Positions 26,678-35,858 of a stretch of DNA of 64,000 bases are shown here, piece by piece. The first letter of the stretch is position 1; the number at the start of each line of letters is the position of its first letter. The translations under genes were made by a program, and so were the position numbers. The stretch spans positions 62,001 through 126,000 of the forward strand of contig NZ_LOCQ01000059.1 of NCBI RefSeq assembly GCF_001677885.1, given 5' to 3'. The stretch is from Janthinobacterium psychrotolerans. GTDB lineage: Bacteria; Pseudomonadota; Gammaproteobacteria; Burkholderiales; Burkholderiaceae_D. A model generated the notes under the pieces. That model worked only from the letters and a program-made list of their open reading frames with translations. It was not told the origin of the DNA and made no database searches.

Positions 26678-28983
26678 TTATTTTCTCCTGTCGTGGACGC
26701 CAACTGCGGTGTTACCGGCCGGAACACCATCTTGCCCCTGGCGTAATGCACGGCCACTTGCACCGTGGACGGTTGCAACTCGCCGCGCTGCACGGCGGGC
26801 AGGTAACGCCATTGGCGGGCCGCTCGCAGCCAGGTCTCGTTGATGCGCGTGTGCGCCGGCTGGCTGGCGCTGACCTTTTGCGGCACGCCGGCGGCATCGA
26901 ACGCAATCGTCAGCGTATTGTCGCCAGCGAGCCGCGTGGGCGTGCCGACCGCGACGTCGTCATACGACAGCGGCGTCAGCGATTCCGCTTCCACCGCTGC
27001 CGCGCGCTCTGGCGCCGGCAACGCCTTGAGCAGGCGGCCGGCGATCGCGGTGGCCTCGGCCATGGCGGCTTGCCAGTCCTTGCGGCGCGCAGGCGGCAGA
27101 TTGAGCGCCAGGATGCTCGCCACGCGCTCCATGCGCTGGTCCACTTGCTCTTGCGTGGCGCCATCGGCGTGGCTGCGTGCAATCACCAGCCCCAGCGCCG
27201 CCTGGTTGACGGCGGATGCGCCCTGCATGCGGCGCACCGACGAGGCCGCCAGGCCCAGCCAGGCGGCGCCATCGGTGGGCCTGGCCCAGATGGCCTGCTC
27301 AAAATACTGGCGCGCGGCCAGCGCTTCGTTGGCGGCCAGGTACATGCGGCCCAGCACGGACGCCACCATATAGTCGCGCGGATCCTCCAGCAACTGATCG
27401 CTGTAGGCGTCGGCCAGTTGTTCGTCCATGTCGGCGGAAAAAATCGAGGTTTCCATCATGCTGCGGCGCATGCGCGCCCTGGCCCCATCATTGCCCTTGT
27501 CGTCGGGCTGCATGCGGTACAACATGCGCAAACCCAGCAATACGTCATCGTCGCGTTGCTGTCCCAATGTACGGTCCAGCGCGCGGATGGCGACGCGCGC
27601 GGCCGATGGATCCGCGCCCTTCCCGGCCTTGCCGCGACGCTGCCAGTCCAGCAGCCGTATCGAGCTGTCGGTCTGCACCGGTGCCGCCGCCGTGTCCGCA
27701 GGTGCTTGCGTGGCAGCGTTACGCGAGGTGGTAAACATGCTGAAGGCAAACATCGACAGCGCAATCAGCAGCACCAGCAGGGTCCAGTTCCTGCCCGACA
27801 GGCCGAAGGCTGGCCGTGGCGGGCGTGGCACCGGACCGAACGAGGCGCGCGGCGTCAGCGGCACACCCTGATAGGCATACGGCGCGACCGCCGGCGCCTG
27901 TGCTTGCAGCTTCAGCTGCGCGGCCTGGGCGTCAGCCGCGGCCTGGGCAATGGCGTCCACGCGCGCACAGGCGGCGCAGGCGAAACCGGCAAAATGCTGG
28001 TGCGCGGCATTGGCCTGGCACACCAGCAGCGCGTTGGCCGACGGATCGGGGTGGCGCAGCGCATAGCGGCGCAGCAAGGCCATCCAGTCCAGCGCTGTCG
28101 GCCGCGACTGCGGCGGGCCGGCGAACGCGCGGTCGAACAGGGTGCGCAGTTCGGCCGGCATCAGGGCGTGGCCGCTGGTGACATTCGGCGCGATCTGCTG
28201 GTGCGGCGTGACGCCATGGGCATAATAGCCATCGCGGATGCGCGCCGCGATATCGGTCGGCGCCAGCGCACCGCTCACGCGGCCGCTGTAGGGATGGATG
28301 CCAAAATTGAGGAGCTGGAAGATCACCACGGCCAGCGCAAAACGGTCTTGCGCCGCCTCGTCGCCCGTCGGCAGGCCCGAGCGCTGGCATTCCGGGGCCA
28401 GGTAGTCGGCGGTGACCTGTTCGGCGCGGTAACGCTCGTTTTTGCCCCGGATGCTGAAACCATCGCAATCGAGCATGGCAATCGTCAGGGAATCGCGATA
28501 GAAGCGCAGATTGACCGGTTTCAGGTCGATCACATAATGCTGCTGCTGGTGCAGCGCCGCCAGCACGCCGGCCAGGTTGGCCGCCAGGGTCACCTTCGGT
28601 CCCAGGCCGGTCGGCAAACCGGCCGCGCGCGCCTGGCGCTCCTGCAATATCTGCTCCAGCTCGGCAGTTTCCGCCATGTCCAGCAGGGGCATCACGAAAC
28701 CGCGAAAACCGCCCTGGCTGTCGCGCGCGGCCGCTTGCGGCCAGGCGATCTGCACGTAGCGCCGGCCATTTTCCAGATGGTCGGGCAACTCGGGCGTCAA
28801 GGCCAGCATGGCTTCGAGCTTGCGCCGGCTGGCCACCATGTCCAGCTGCGGATGATAGATCTTCGCCACCTGCGCCGGCGAACCCGGCAGCATATACACG
28901 CTGCCGGCGCCGCCGCTCTTGATCAGCTTGCCAAGCTGCAGGCTGCGCCCGTCGGCCAGCGCGATGGTGTCGCCCGGCTTCAT
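26674..28983 (-). CDS. TerY-P-type kinase-like membrane protein, paralogue 2
   Basis: Protein of 769 residues. An N-terminal protein-kinase-like domain (about 10-345) has the glycine loop IKSGGAGSVY, Lys41 in VAKIYH, catalytic-loop IDLKPVNL (Asp153, Lys155, Asn158) and LDCDGFS in the DFG position. A cysteine cluster (FACAACARVD) follows, then one membrane helix (about 445-465), a helical repeat region and a C-terminal domain resembling TonB_C (WLRAARQWRYLPAVQRGELQPS). The kinase domain would be cytoplasmic and the C-terminal part periplasmic. It is translated from an ATGA overlap with its paralogue. Activity is plausible since the core residues are kept; the substrate is unknown. Confidence 0.83.
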   Translation of the reverse strand: MKPGDTIALADGRSLQLGKLIKSGGAGSVYMLPGSPAQVAKIYHPQLDMVASRRKLEAMLALTPELPDHLENGRRYVQIAWPQAAARDSQGGFRGFVMPLLDMAETAELEQILQERQARAAGLPTGLGPKVTLAANLAGVLAALHQQQHYVIDLKPVNLRFYRDSLTIAMLDCDGFSIRGKNERYRAEQVTADYLAPECQRSGLPTGDEAAQDRFALAVVIFQLLNFGIHPYSGRVSGALAPTDIAARIRDGYYAHGVTPHQQIAPNVTSGHALMPAELRTLFDRAFAGPPQSRPTALDWMALLRRYALRHPDPSANALLVCQANAAHQHFAGFACAACARVDAIAQAAADAQAAQLKLQAQAPAVAPYAYQGVPLTPRASFGPVPRPPRPAFGLSGRNWTLLVLLIALSMFAFSMFTTSRNAATQAPADTAAAPVQTDSSIRLLDWQRRGKAGKGADPSAARVAIRALDRTLGQQRDDDVLLGLRMLYRMQPDDKGNDGARARMRRSMMETSIFSADMDEQLADAYSDQLLEDPRDYMVASVLGRMYLAANEALAARQYFEQAIWARPTDGAAWLGLAASSVRRMQGASAVNQAALGLVIARSHADGATQEQVDQRMERVASILALNLPPARRKDWQAAMAEATAIAGRLLKALPAPERAAAVEAESLTPLSYDDVAVGTPTRLAGDNTLTIAFDAAGVPQKVSASQPAHTRINETWLRAARQWRYLPAVQRGELQPSTVQVAVHYARGKMVFRPVTPQLASTTGENK

Positions 28984-31268
28984 GGCGCGCTCGCCGCTGC
29001 CGGCACTGGCGCCGGCACGACACTGAAACTGCTGTTGCCGTCGCGGTAGCGCGCCAGCACCTCGACCGACGACGGTTGCAGCCGGCCATTGCTGATGGAC
29101 GGCACATAGCGCCATTTTTTTGCCTGCTCCAGCCAGGCCTGGTTCAGCTGCGTGGGCGCGGCCGGGCTGGAACTGATGTGCTGTGGCACGCCAGCCGGGT
29201 TGAAAACGATCGTCAGGCGCGTCTCGCTGGCCGGCTGGACGGCGCCACTGTCGTTGTGGGCGATCGCGCGCAAGGAGTCGGGCGCCACGCTGGCGGGCCG
29301 GTCGGCCAGCGGCGGCAGGCTGGCCAGCCGTTGCGCCAGCGCCCGGGCGTTGCCCATGACCGCCTGCCAGTCTTTCCGCGCCTGCGGCGGCATGCTCATG
29401 GCCAGCATCATGACGGCGCGCTCGATGCGTTTGGCGCCATCGTCGGGCTCGTTGGTGTCCGGATAGCGCTGCGCCGTCAGCAGGCCCAGCGCGGCCAGCC
29501 TTGCCGCCTGCTCGCTGTCGTTGCCGCGCATGGCGGTGGCGGCCAGGCCCAGATAGGCCACGCCATCGGTCGGCTGGGCCCAGATCGCCTGCTCGAAATA
29601 CTGGGCGGCGGCCAGCGGTTCGCCGGCGGACAGGTGCATGCGGCCCAGGGCCGACGCCACCATGAAGTCACGCGGCTGGGCGATCAGCTGGTCGCGGAAC
29701 TTGTCCGCTTCACCCTTTTTCATGGCCGGCGCCCAGACCGACATTTCCATCATGGTGCGGCGCAGCCTGGCCAGGCTCGGGTCGCTGCGGCCGTTCTCCT
29801 GCTGCGTGCCGTGCAGCAGTTGCAGCCCCTGCTGCATATCGGCACCGCGCTGCTCGGCCACTGCCCGGTCCAGCGCGCGCAGGCTGGCGCGCGCGTCCGA
29901 CGGCAGCGTCACGGTCTTGCCGCGGTCACGCCACTCCAGCACATCGCGCGCGGCCTTGTTGTTGGACTGTGCCGGGCCGGTAGTCATGGACGCCCGCGGC
30001 GTAGGCTCGGCGACATAGAGCACCATGCCGATCAGGAAAAAAAACAGCAGGGTCATGATGACGGCCCAGCTATTTTTCGACAGGCCCAGGGCGCCGGGGG
30101 CGCCCTGGGCCTGTGCCACCGCCGTACGCCGTGCCGCTTGCGCGCGCGGCGCTTGCGCCTGCAGCTGTTTCTGTGCCTTCTGCGCGGCCGTGGCCGCCGC
30201 CGCGATCGCCTGCTCGCGCGCGCAGGCGGCGCAGCCAAAGCCGGCAAAATGCTGGTGTTCGGCATTGCGCTTGCACACAACGATGCGGCTGGCGCCAGGC
30301 GCGCCGCCACGCAGGGCCAGCGCGCGCAGCAGCTCGGCCCAGTCGCTGGCCGACGGCCGGTCGGGGTTATTGCTGGTAAAGGCGCGGTCAAAAAAGGCGC
30401 GCAGCTCCGCCGGCATCAGCGCATGGCCGCTGGTCACGTTCGGCGCGATCGCCTTGTGGCGCTGGACGCCATAGGCGTAATAGCCATCGCGGATGCGCGC
30501 CGGGATGTCGGTCGGCACCTGGCGGCCTGCGGGCTGGCCGCTGTAGGGATGGATGCCAAAATTGAGGAGCTGGAAGATCACCACGGCCAGCGCAAAACGG
30601 TCCTGCGCCGGTTCCGCCCCCGCCCGCATGCCCTTGTGCTGGAATTCCGGCGCCAGGTAGTCGGCGGTAAACTGCTCGGCGCGATACCGCTCGCCCTGGC
30701 CCTGGATGCTGAAGCCATCGCAGTCGAGCATGGCAATCGTCAGCGTATCGCGGTAGAAGCGCAGGTTGACCGGTTTCAGGTCGACCACATAATGCCGCTG
30801 CTGGTGCAGCGCCGCCAGCACGCCCGCCAGGTTGGCGGCCAGGGTGACCTTCGGCCCCAGCCCCACCGGCAAGCCGGCCGCGCGCGCCTGGCGCTCCAGC
30901 AGCACTTCTTCCAGCTCGGCCGTGTGCGCCATGTCCAGCAAGGGCATCACAAAGCCGAGAAAACCGCCCTGTTTGTCGTGCACGGACGCCTGCGGCCAGG
31001 CGATCTGCACATAACGCCGGCCGTTTTCGAGCCGGTCGGGCAAGTCGGGGGTCAGCGCCAGCATGGCGTCGATCTTGCGCCGGCTGGTATTGCTATCGAG
31101 GTGAGGGTGATACAGCTTGGCCACTTGCGCGGGTGAACCCGGCAGCAGATACACGCTGCCGGCGCCGCCACTCTTGATCAGTTTGCCCAGCACCAGGCTG
31201 CGCGCGCCATCGAGCCAGATCGTATCGCCCTGCCCCGCCGCTTTCTTTGCCAGCTTGCTGCCCTTCAT
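28980..31268 (-). CDS. TerY-P-type kinase-like membrane protein, paralogue 1
   Basis: Protein of 762 residues, co-linear with its downstream paralogue. Kinase-like domain: IKSGGAGSVY loop, Lys51 (VAKLYH), VVDLKPVNL with Asp163, Lys165 and Asn168, and LDCDGFS. The segment DRFALAVVIFQLLNFGIHPY is nearly identical in both copies. After it come cysteines (GFGCAACARE), a charged Ala/Gln-rich linker, a single membrane helix (WAVIMTLLFFFLIGMVLYVA), helical repeats and a TonB_C-like end (AWLEQAKKWRYVPSI). It starts in an ATGA overlap with the PP2C gene. In TerY-P triads this is the kinase partner; the membrane anchor and periplasmic tail are extra here. Confidence 0.85.
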   Translation of the reverse strand: MKGSKLAKKAAGQGDTIWLDGARSLVLGKLIKSGGAGSVYLLPGSPAQVAKLYHPHLDSNTSRRKIDAMLALTPDLPDRLENGRRYVQIAWPQASVHDKQGGFLGFVMPLLDMAHTAELEEVLLERQARAAGLPVGLGPKVTLAANLAGVLAALHQQRHYVVDLKPVNLRFYRDTLTIAMLDCDGFSIQGQGERYRAEQFTADYLAPEFQHKGMRAGAEPAQDRFALAVVIFQLLNFGIHPYSGQPAGRQVPTDIPARIRDGYYAYGVQRHKAIAPNVTSGHALMPAELRAFFDRAFTSNNPDRPSASDWAELLRALALRGGAPGASRIVVCKRNAEHQHFAGFGCAACAREQAIAAAATAAQKAQKQLQAQAPRAQAARRTAVAQAQGAPGALGLSKNSWAVIMTLLFFFLIGMVLYVAEPTPRASMTTGPAQSNNKAARDVLEWRDRGKTVTLPSDARASLRALDRAVAEQRGADMQQGLQLLHGTQQENGRSDPSLARLRRTMMEMSVWAPAMKKGEADKFRDQLIAQPRDFMVASALGRMHLSAGEPLAAAQYFEQAIWAQPTDGVAYLGLAATAMRGNDSEQAARLAALGLLTAQRYPDTNEPDDGAKRIERAVMMLAMSMPPQARKDWQAVMGNARALAQRLASLPPLADRPASVAPDSLRAIAHNDSGAVQPASETRLTIVFNPAGVPQHISSSPAAPTQLNQAWLEQAKKWRYVPSISNGRLQPSSVEVLARYRDGNSSFSVVPAPVPAAASAP

Positions 31269-32032
31269 GCGCGCATGGCCAGGAGCAAGGTCTTGTCGTC
31301 GCCGGTGATCTGATGCGTGCGCGGGTCCGCCAGGGTATGGGCCAGCGCTTCTTCACCCAGGGTGATGTCGTCCATGCAGCTCAGGTAATTTTGCACCGCG
31401 CCCATGAACGGCGCGTACAGCGAGGCGTTGTTCTTGCTCATCGCAAACGGCATGCAGCCGTCGCTCATCAGCACCAGGCCGCGCACGCCGCGCGGTATCG
31501 GCAGCAATCGCAGCTGGTCGCGCCAGCGTTCGCCGCTGATAAAGTAGGTTTCATTGGCGTATTCGCCATTGGCCGGCAGCGAAATGACTTCGCCGCCCTG
31601 GTCCAGCTGCGCCACGCCCACGCCGTCACCGAGGTGAAAGAACACGCCCACGGACGGCCCCATTACCACGCCCACCACCGTGGTGGCGTAGTCGTCGAGC
31701 ACGGCGCCGTGATTGTCGGCCAGCGCCTCGAGTTCACCACGCACTTGCGCCATGGCGCCAGCGAGCGCGCCATCGTGCAGCGCTTCGATGCTGGCGCCCT
31801 GGCGCAGCTGCTGCGCCAGGGCCTGCGCCAGGGTGCCGGCGACAAATTGCGCCCCCAGTTCGCTATGCCGCGCGGAACCGGCGCCATCGCAGACGACAGC
31901 CACCAGCGAGCCGCCCACCTGCACATGCGCATGCGCGTCCTGGCAAGGGATGCCCTTGTCCAGGTGCGACTTGCCCGTGACGCAGGCGCCAAACACGCGC
32001 CAGCCATTTTCCATGTGATCGGTTGCCGCCAT
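31265..32032 (-). CDS. PP2C-family protein phosphatase (TerY-P triad)
   Basis: Metal-dependent Ser/Thr phosphatase of 255 residues. Metal-binding acidic motifs are visible: VAVVCDGAGSA near residue 45, FFHLGDGVGVA, GLVLMSDGC and the C-terminal GDDKTLLLA. The PP2C core is complete but compact. ATG 32032 leaves one base after the stop of the vWA gene; an earlier in-frame ATG at 32059 would overlap that gene. The end overlaps the first kinase gene. It most likely reverses phosphorylation by the adjacent kinases, as proposed for TerY-P modules. Confidence 0.88.
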   Translation of the reverse strand: MAATDHMENGWRVFGACVTGKSHLDKGIPCQDAHAHVQVGGSLVAVVCDGAGSARHSELGAQFVAGTLAQALAQQLRQGASIEALHDGALAGAMAQVRGELEALADNHGAVLDDYATTVVGVVMGPSVGVFFHLGDGVGVAQLDQGGEVISLPANGEYANETYFISGERWRDQLRLLPIPRGVRGLVLMSDGCMPFAMSKNNASLYAPFMGAVQNYLSCMDDITLGEEALAHTLADPRTHQITGDDKTLLLAMRA

Positions 32033-32033
32033 C

Positions 32034-32717
32034 TCAGGTAGGCACCACCGACCAGCCATCGGTCGACGCCAGCTGCGCCTGCGCGCCCGGGCGCGACTGA
32101 GACACTACCTGCATGCTGGCGCTGAGCCACAGGAACAGCTCGCGGAACTGCAAGCCCTTCAGCTGCTTGACGCCGCGTTCGCCACGGCTGGAAAACTGCC
32201 CCAACATGTCGAGATTGGCGCCTTCGCCGACGGCAATCGGGAAAATCGCCACCTTGTTGGCCTGCTCGGCGGCACGCGCCTGCTCCGCGCCCGCCTGCCA
32301 GCGGTCGGTCGGCTCGCCGTCGGACATCAAAAACAGCCACGGCCGCGTATAGGCCACGCCAGCCTGGCGGAAGCGCTGCTTTTCCTGCTCGATCTCGGCC
32401 AGCGCCAGCTCGACAGCCGCACCGGTCGGCGTGGTGCCGTCCGCCTCCAGGCGCGGCGCTGTGAAGTCCATCGCGTCGCACCAGTTGCGGGCCACCTGCG
32501 CGTTGTCGTAGCCGCCATACTGGATCACCAGGATGCGCACGCGCTTGGCGGCGATCACGTCGGCTTTCAGTTCCTGCTCCAGCAGCGCCAGGCCCTCGTT
32601 CAACAGCGCGACGGGCTCACCCGCCATGCTGCCGGAGCAATCGAGCACCAGCACCAGTGGCGTGCGTTGTTCGGTATTGTCGACCAGGGCGACATCGGGA
32701 ATCATTATGGGAGTCAT
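32034..32717 (-). CDS. TerY-like von Willebrand factor A domain protein
   Basis: vWA protein of 227 residues. The metal-ion-dependent adhesion site is complete, with LVLDCSGSMAG (DxSxS), the later Thr in DGTTPTG and Asp in FLMSDGEPTDRW. TerY proteins are cytoplasmic vWA proteins that assemble with a PP2C phosphatase and a kinase. It is the first gene of the leftward six-gene operon. The start is uncertain: ATG 32717, ATG 32705 and TTG 32741 are in frame and none has a strong ribosome site. Upstream lies a 237-base, AT-richer spacer likely to hold the operon promoter. Confidence 0.88.
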   Translation of the reverse strand: MTPIMIPDVALVDNTEQRTPLVLVLDCSGSMAGEPVALLNEGLALLEQELKADVIAAKRVRILVIQYGGYDNAQVARNWCDAMDFTAPRLEADGTTPTGAAVELALAEIEQEKQRFRQAGVAYTRPWLFLMSDGEPTDRWQAGAEQARAAEQANKVAIFPIAVGEGANLDMLGQFSSRGERGVKQLKGLQFRELFLWLSASMQVVSQSRPGAQAQLASTDGWSVVPT

Positions 32718-32954
32718 AGGCTCGGAAAAATGTAAAATCAATCACGGTGCAAATATTACATGACGATAGCATTTCTTGGGCGCATGATTTCAAATTGGCA
32801 ACGTATCGCTACGCTTTTAATGCCAGTTGGAAATGAACCTGCCATGCGCCAGCTCAACGGCAAGCTTGAAGTTGCACACGACGACGGCAAAGCGAACATG
32901 CTTCCATAGCCATTGGACCGGCAATGATGGTCCCAACGAGCGGGAGTCGACAGC

Positions 32955-33695
32955 ATGCAAAAATCATTTATCGTTTTATCCATATCTGGGAGCATCCTGG
33001 CTATCAGCAGCATCCTGGATATGCTGTCGGGATTATTGAACTTGCAGCATTTTCATCGACTTGATGGCTATATCGGCATCCTTAGCAGAATCGCGTTTTA
33101 CCTGTCGTTCCTCAGCTTTTGTTCGCACGTCTACGCCGTCATGAGCAAGCACCGCTGGACTTCCGCAGAAACAAAAAGCCAGCATCTGCCACGTCCTCCC
33201 GAAGAAATCATTGGCATCGGGATCAGCTGCATCGTTGCCTTCTTTTTCACATTTGCAATTGCAAGACAACAACTACATTTGGCAAACGCCGTAATCATCT
33301 ACGGCCTGTTCCTGTTCACCTCGGCCTTGCTGATACAACCTTCGGGCAAAGGCTGGAAAGGAAACCTGGTCAACGCCATCTGGCCGGCCATGTTTTTCCT
33401 GCTTGCCGCCGTGCTACAACTGCCCTGGGCACCAGTCTTCCAAAGACTGTTTGGCAATGAGCATCTGGCTGAATACTTCGATGCGAAATTCACGTTTCTG
33501 CTGTTAGGCGCGAGCATTTGCACGGCCTTGATTGCGATACCGGGCATTATGCTGGCAAATCTGATAAAAAAGGCAATGACACGTTTCGCAATCTCCTTGA
33601 CTGGAGGGGCTTGGCAGGAATCAGATTCGATCAGAAGACATATCCACTGGCCTTTAGCCGTACTGGCGATCGCCACTACGACAATATTAAGCTGA
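32955..33695 (+). CDS. membrane protein of unknown function, low GC
   Basis: Protein of 246 residues with about six hydrophobic segments (near 7-27, 42-64, 86-105, 111-127, 140-158 and 172-205) and a final one near the C-terminus. GGGAG lies upstream of the ATG. Base composition is clearly lower in GC than the neighbours and codon choice is less biased, which suggests recent acquisition. It lies between the TerY-like gene (divergent) and a decayed terB fragment (convergent). I do not recognise the family. Confidence 0.7.
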   Translation: MQKSFIVLSISGSILAISSILDMLSGLLNLQHFHRLDGYIGILSRIAFYLSFLSFCSHVYAVMSKHRWTSAETKSQHLPRPPEEIIGIGISCIVAFFFTFAIARQQLHLANAVIIYGLFLFTSALLIQPSGKGWKGNLVNAIWPAMFFLLAAVLQLPWAPVFQRLFGNEHLAEYFDAKFTFLLLGASICTALIAIPGIMLANLIKKAMTRFAISLTGGAWQESDSIRRHIHWPLAVLAIATTTILS

Positions 33696-33719
33696 GTTGG
33701 TACAGCGGGTGGCCACGCC

Positions 33720-33841
33720 ATTGCCATCCAGGGAAGCGACCGCAATAATCAGCCGCACCAGCAGGCGCGACGCTTCCACCTTCATCTTGCCCAGCGCCTG
33801 ATAAGCCTTGGCCTCGCCGATATCCTTGCCGAACTCCAGCC
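33720..33841 (-). pseudogene. terB fragment (decayed partial duplicate)
   Basis: About 122 bases are close to identical to an internal part of the intact terB at 36386-36841. The shared peptide includes DIGEAKAYQALGKMK and EASRLLVR. Relative to the intact copy there are in-frame losses (two codons after GKMK) and replaced flanks. No start, upstream helices or C-terminus remain, so it cannot make a TerB protein. It marks a past duplication or rearrangement between this point and the intact gene about 2.7 kb away. Confidence 0.8.
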
Positions 33842-33944
33842 TTCGACATGCCTTTCCGGGCCGCGGAAGACCGTGGATCACGTTGCTTGACGCGAATATT
33901 TGATCTATTGTGATCATCTGCCAGATTCACCCGATGGTAGCGCC

Positions 33945-35111
33945 ATGGCAAGCTTTTTGACGGAAGCACAGCAAACACTGGTTGGCCGGCTCTACGATTG
34001 CGCGCTGGACGACTCGCTTTGGCGCGCCCTGTGCGCAGACCTGGCCGACCTGTTTGGCGGCGCCAGCGACGCCATCGTGATACTTGAAAACGCCGATGGC
34101 GCGCATCTGTTCAGTTCCACGCGCAACTTCGACGAGGACGCCGTGCGCGCCTACGAGGCCTACTACTGGCAGCACGACATCTGGGCCGCCTGGGCGCGCC
34201 GGCTGGGCGTATCGAGAGTCCATCGCAGCGCCGAGCATGTGCGCGACCAGGAGCTGATGAGCACCGAATTCTATGCTTACTTCTGCCGTCCGCGCGACCT
34301 GTTCCACGTGATCGGCGCCATCGTGCCGATCACGCCCGGCGAAGTGGCCTTGCTGGGTGTGCACCGGCAGCGCGCCCAAGGCCAGTTTTCGCAAGGCGCG
34401 CTGCTGCAAGCCCAATTACAGGAACTGCTGCCGCACTTGCAGCGTGCCTTGCAGATACGTTCGCGCCTGGCGCACAGCAGCATGGCCGAGCGCTACAGCC
34501 GCGCCGCGCTCGACGCACTTGACACGGCCGTACTGCTGCTCGACACCCGTCTCGACGTGCTGTACGCGAACGCCAGGGCGCTGGACTTGTTCGGTCCCGA
34601 CCCGCCACGCGGCCTGCAGTGCCTGGCAGGCGCCGACGCGCGCTGGCGCATGCCGCCGCAATTGGCGTGCGCCGTGCGCCAGGCCATCGGCGCCAATGCG
34701 GCAGCCGGCCGCGACGCGGTGCAGCCGGTGGCGCAGGCGCTGCGACTGCCGCGCGCCGGTGGCCCTGACCTGTATCTGAACGTTGCGCCGTTCCACCCGC
34801 CACAAGGCGCATGCGCCGACCAGCGCTGCGCCATCGTGCTGGCGCGCGAAGCCCGAGCAGCCGGCATCTGCGCACAGGCGCTGCAGCAACTGTTCGCGCT
34901 GACGCCAGCCGAAGCGCAGGTAGGCCAGGCGCTGGCGCAAGGCGCCGGCATCGATGCCATCGCCGCCGCCGGCGGCGTATCGGTCAATACCGTCAAGACC
35001 CATTTGCATCACATCTACGGCAAAACCGGCGCCGCGCGCCAGGGCGAGCTGATCGCCCTGCTACACCAATGCGCGGGCGGCATCGGCGCTGCACAGCCGC
35101 CTGCGCGGTGA
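33945..35111 (+). CDS. LuxR-family transcriptional regulator
   Basis: Regulator of 388 residues. The C-terminal LuxR/GerE HTH (about 318-375) has LTPAEAQVGQALAQG, GVSVNTVKTHLHHIYGKTG and a final ELIALL helix. The N-terminal 300 residues form an undefined sensor with a PAS-like part around ALDTAVLLLDTRLDVLYAN. ATG 33945 is used because the upstream TTG lacks support. No acyl-homoserine-lactone-binding domain is evident and no synthase gene is adjacent. The two small exported genes downstream could be targets. Confidence 0.87.
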   Translation: MASFLTEAQQTLVGRLYDCALDDSLWRALCADLADLFGGASDAIVILENADGAHLFSSTRNFDEDAVRAYEAYYWQHDIWAAWARRLGVSRVHRSAEHVRDQELMSTEFYAYFCRPRDLFHVIGAIVPITPGEVALLGVHRQRAQGQFSQGALLQAQLQELLPHLQRALQIRSRLAHSSMAERYSRAALDALDTAVLLLDTRLDVLYANARALDLFGPDPPRGLQCLAGADARWRMPPQLACAVRQAIGANAAAGRDAVQPVAQALRLPRAGGPDLYLNVAPFHPPQGACADQRCAIVLAREARAAGICAQALQQLFALTPAEAQVGQALAQGAGIDAIAAAGGVSVNTVKTHLHHIYGKTGAARQGELIALLHQCAGGIGAAQPPAR

Positions 35112-35335
35112 CTGGCGCTGACGCCCTGCCGCACCCGTGCCTCGCCGGCGGTTACGGCCTCGTGCATCAGGCTTGATTGTTTTCCTGTACCTCCTTCGAA
35201 TGGATGATGCGACGCGGTCATGGCCTGCCTAGACTGCATCCACCTCCTGCATGCCTTGCTTTCAAGACAACGCATCAGAGGCCATTCGTTCAAGCCACAT
35301 TCCGTTACGGAATACCAACCTGGAGAGTACACATC

Positions 35336-35776
35336 ATGAAAACCCTGTTAGCAAGCGCCATCCTTGCCCTCGCCACCTGCACCGCCGCCACCGCGCAAAT
35401 GCTGCCCGACAGCCAGCGCGTGGTAGTGCCCGGCAACTCGCTCAGCATCGACCTGCCGGCCCGGCAGCATCACATGATGCGCGAAGACTTCAAACAATTT
35501 TCCGGCAGCTACGATCTGTCGAACGGCGACACACTGGAACTGCGGCGCGCCGGCGGCTTCATGTATGCGCGCATCGGCAATCAGCAGGAACACCAGATCG
35601 TCGCCACCGGCCGCAATGCATTCGTCGCGCTCGACCGTCAGCTGAAAGTGCGCATCGACCATAAAGACGACGGCACGGTGGGCGGGGAACTGGTGATGGT
35701 GGTGCCGTCGCAGCAACTGGCCGACGGCAGCGTGACACAGGAGCGCATCGCCGCCATGAACTTCCCCGGCAAATAG
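35336..35776 (+). CDS. small exported protein of unknown function
   Basis: Protein of 146 residues with a signal peptide (MKTLLASAILALATCTAATAQ, cut near residue 20). The mature part is rich in short beta-type segments: FSGSYDLSNGDTLELRR, MYARIGNQQEHQIV and GELVMVVPSQQL. GGAGAG lies 10 bases upstream of the ATG. A second, frameshifted copy follows at 35859. The family is not recognised; the repeated GxYxLSNGDTLxL pattern resembles small beta-barrel-like exported proteins of related genera. Confidence 0.75.
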   Translation: MKTLLASAILALATCTAATAQMLPDSQRVVVPGNSLSIDLPARQHHMMREDFKQFSGSYDLSNGDTLELRRAGGFMYARIGNQQEHQIVATGRNAFVALDRQLKVRIDHKDDGTVGGELVMVVPSQQLADGSVTQERIAAMNFPGK

Positions 35777-35858
35777 AAACCGCCACAGGTCGCGCCGCTT
35801 GCCTATGCCAGGCAAGCGGCAGCGTGGCCCGCATGGCATTCGACCTCAAGCATCCAAC

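Noticed and set aside
26746..31136. Two open frames of about 690-770 codons opposite the kinase-like genes
   Set aside because: They are antisense shadows with the same His/Arg/Gln-rich composition and no motif, while the leftward frames show kinase signatures and overlapping starts.
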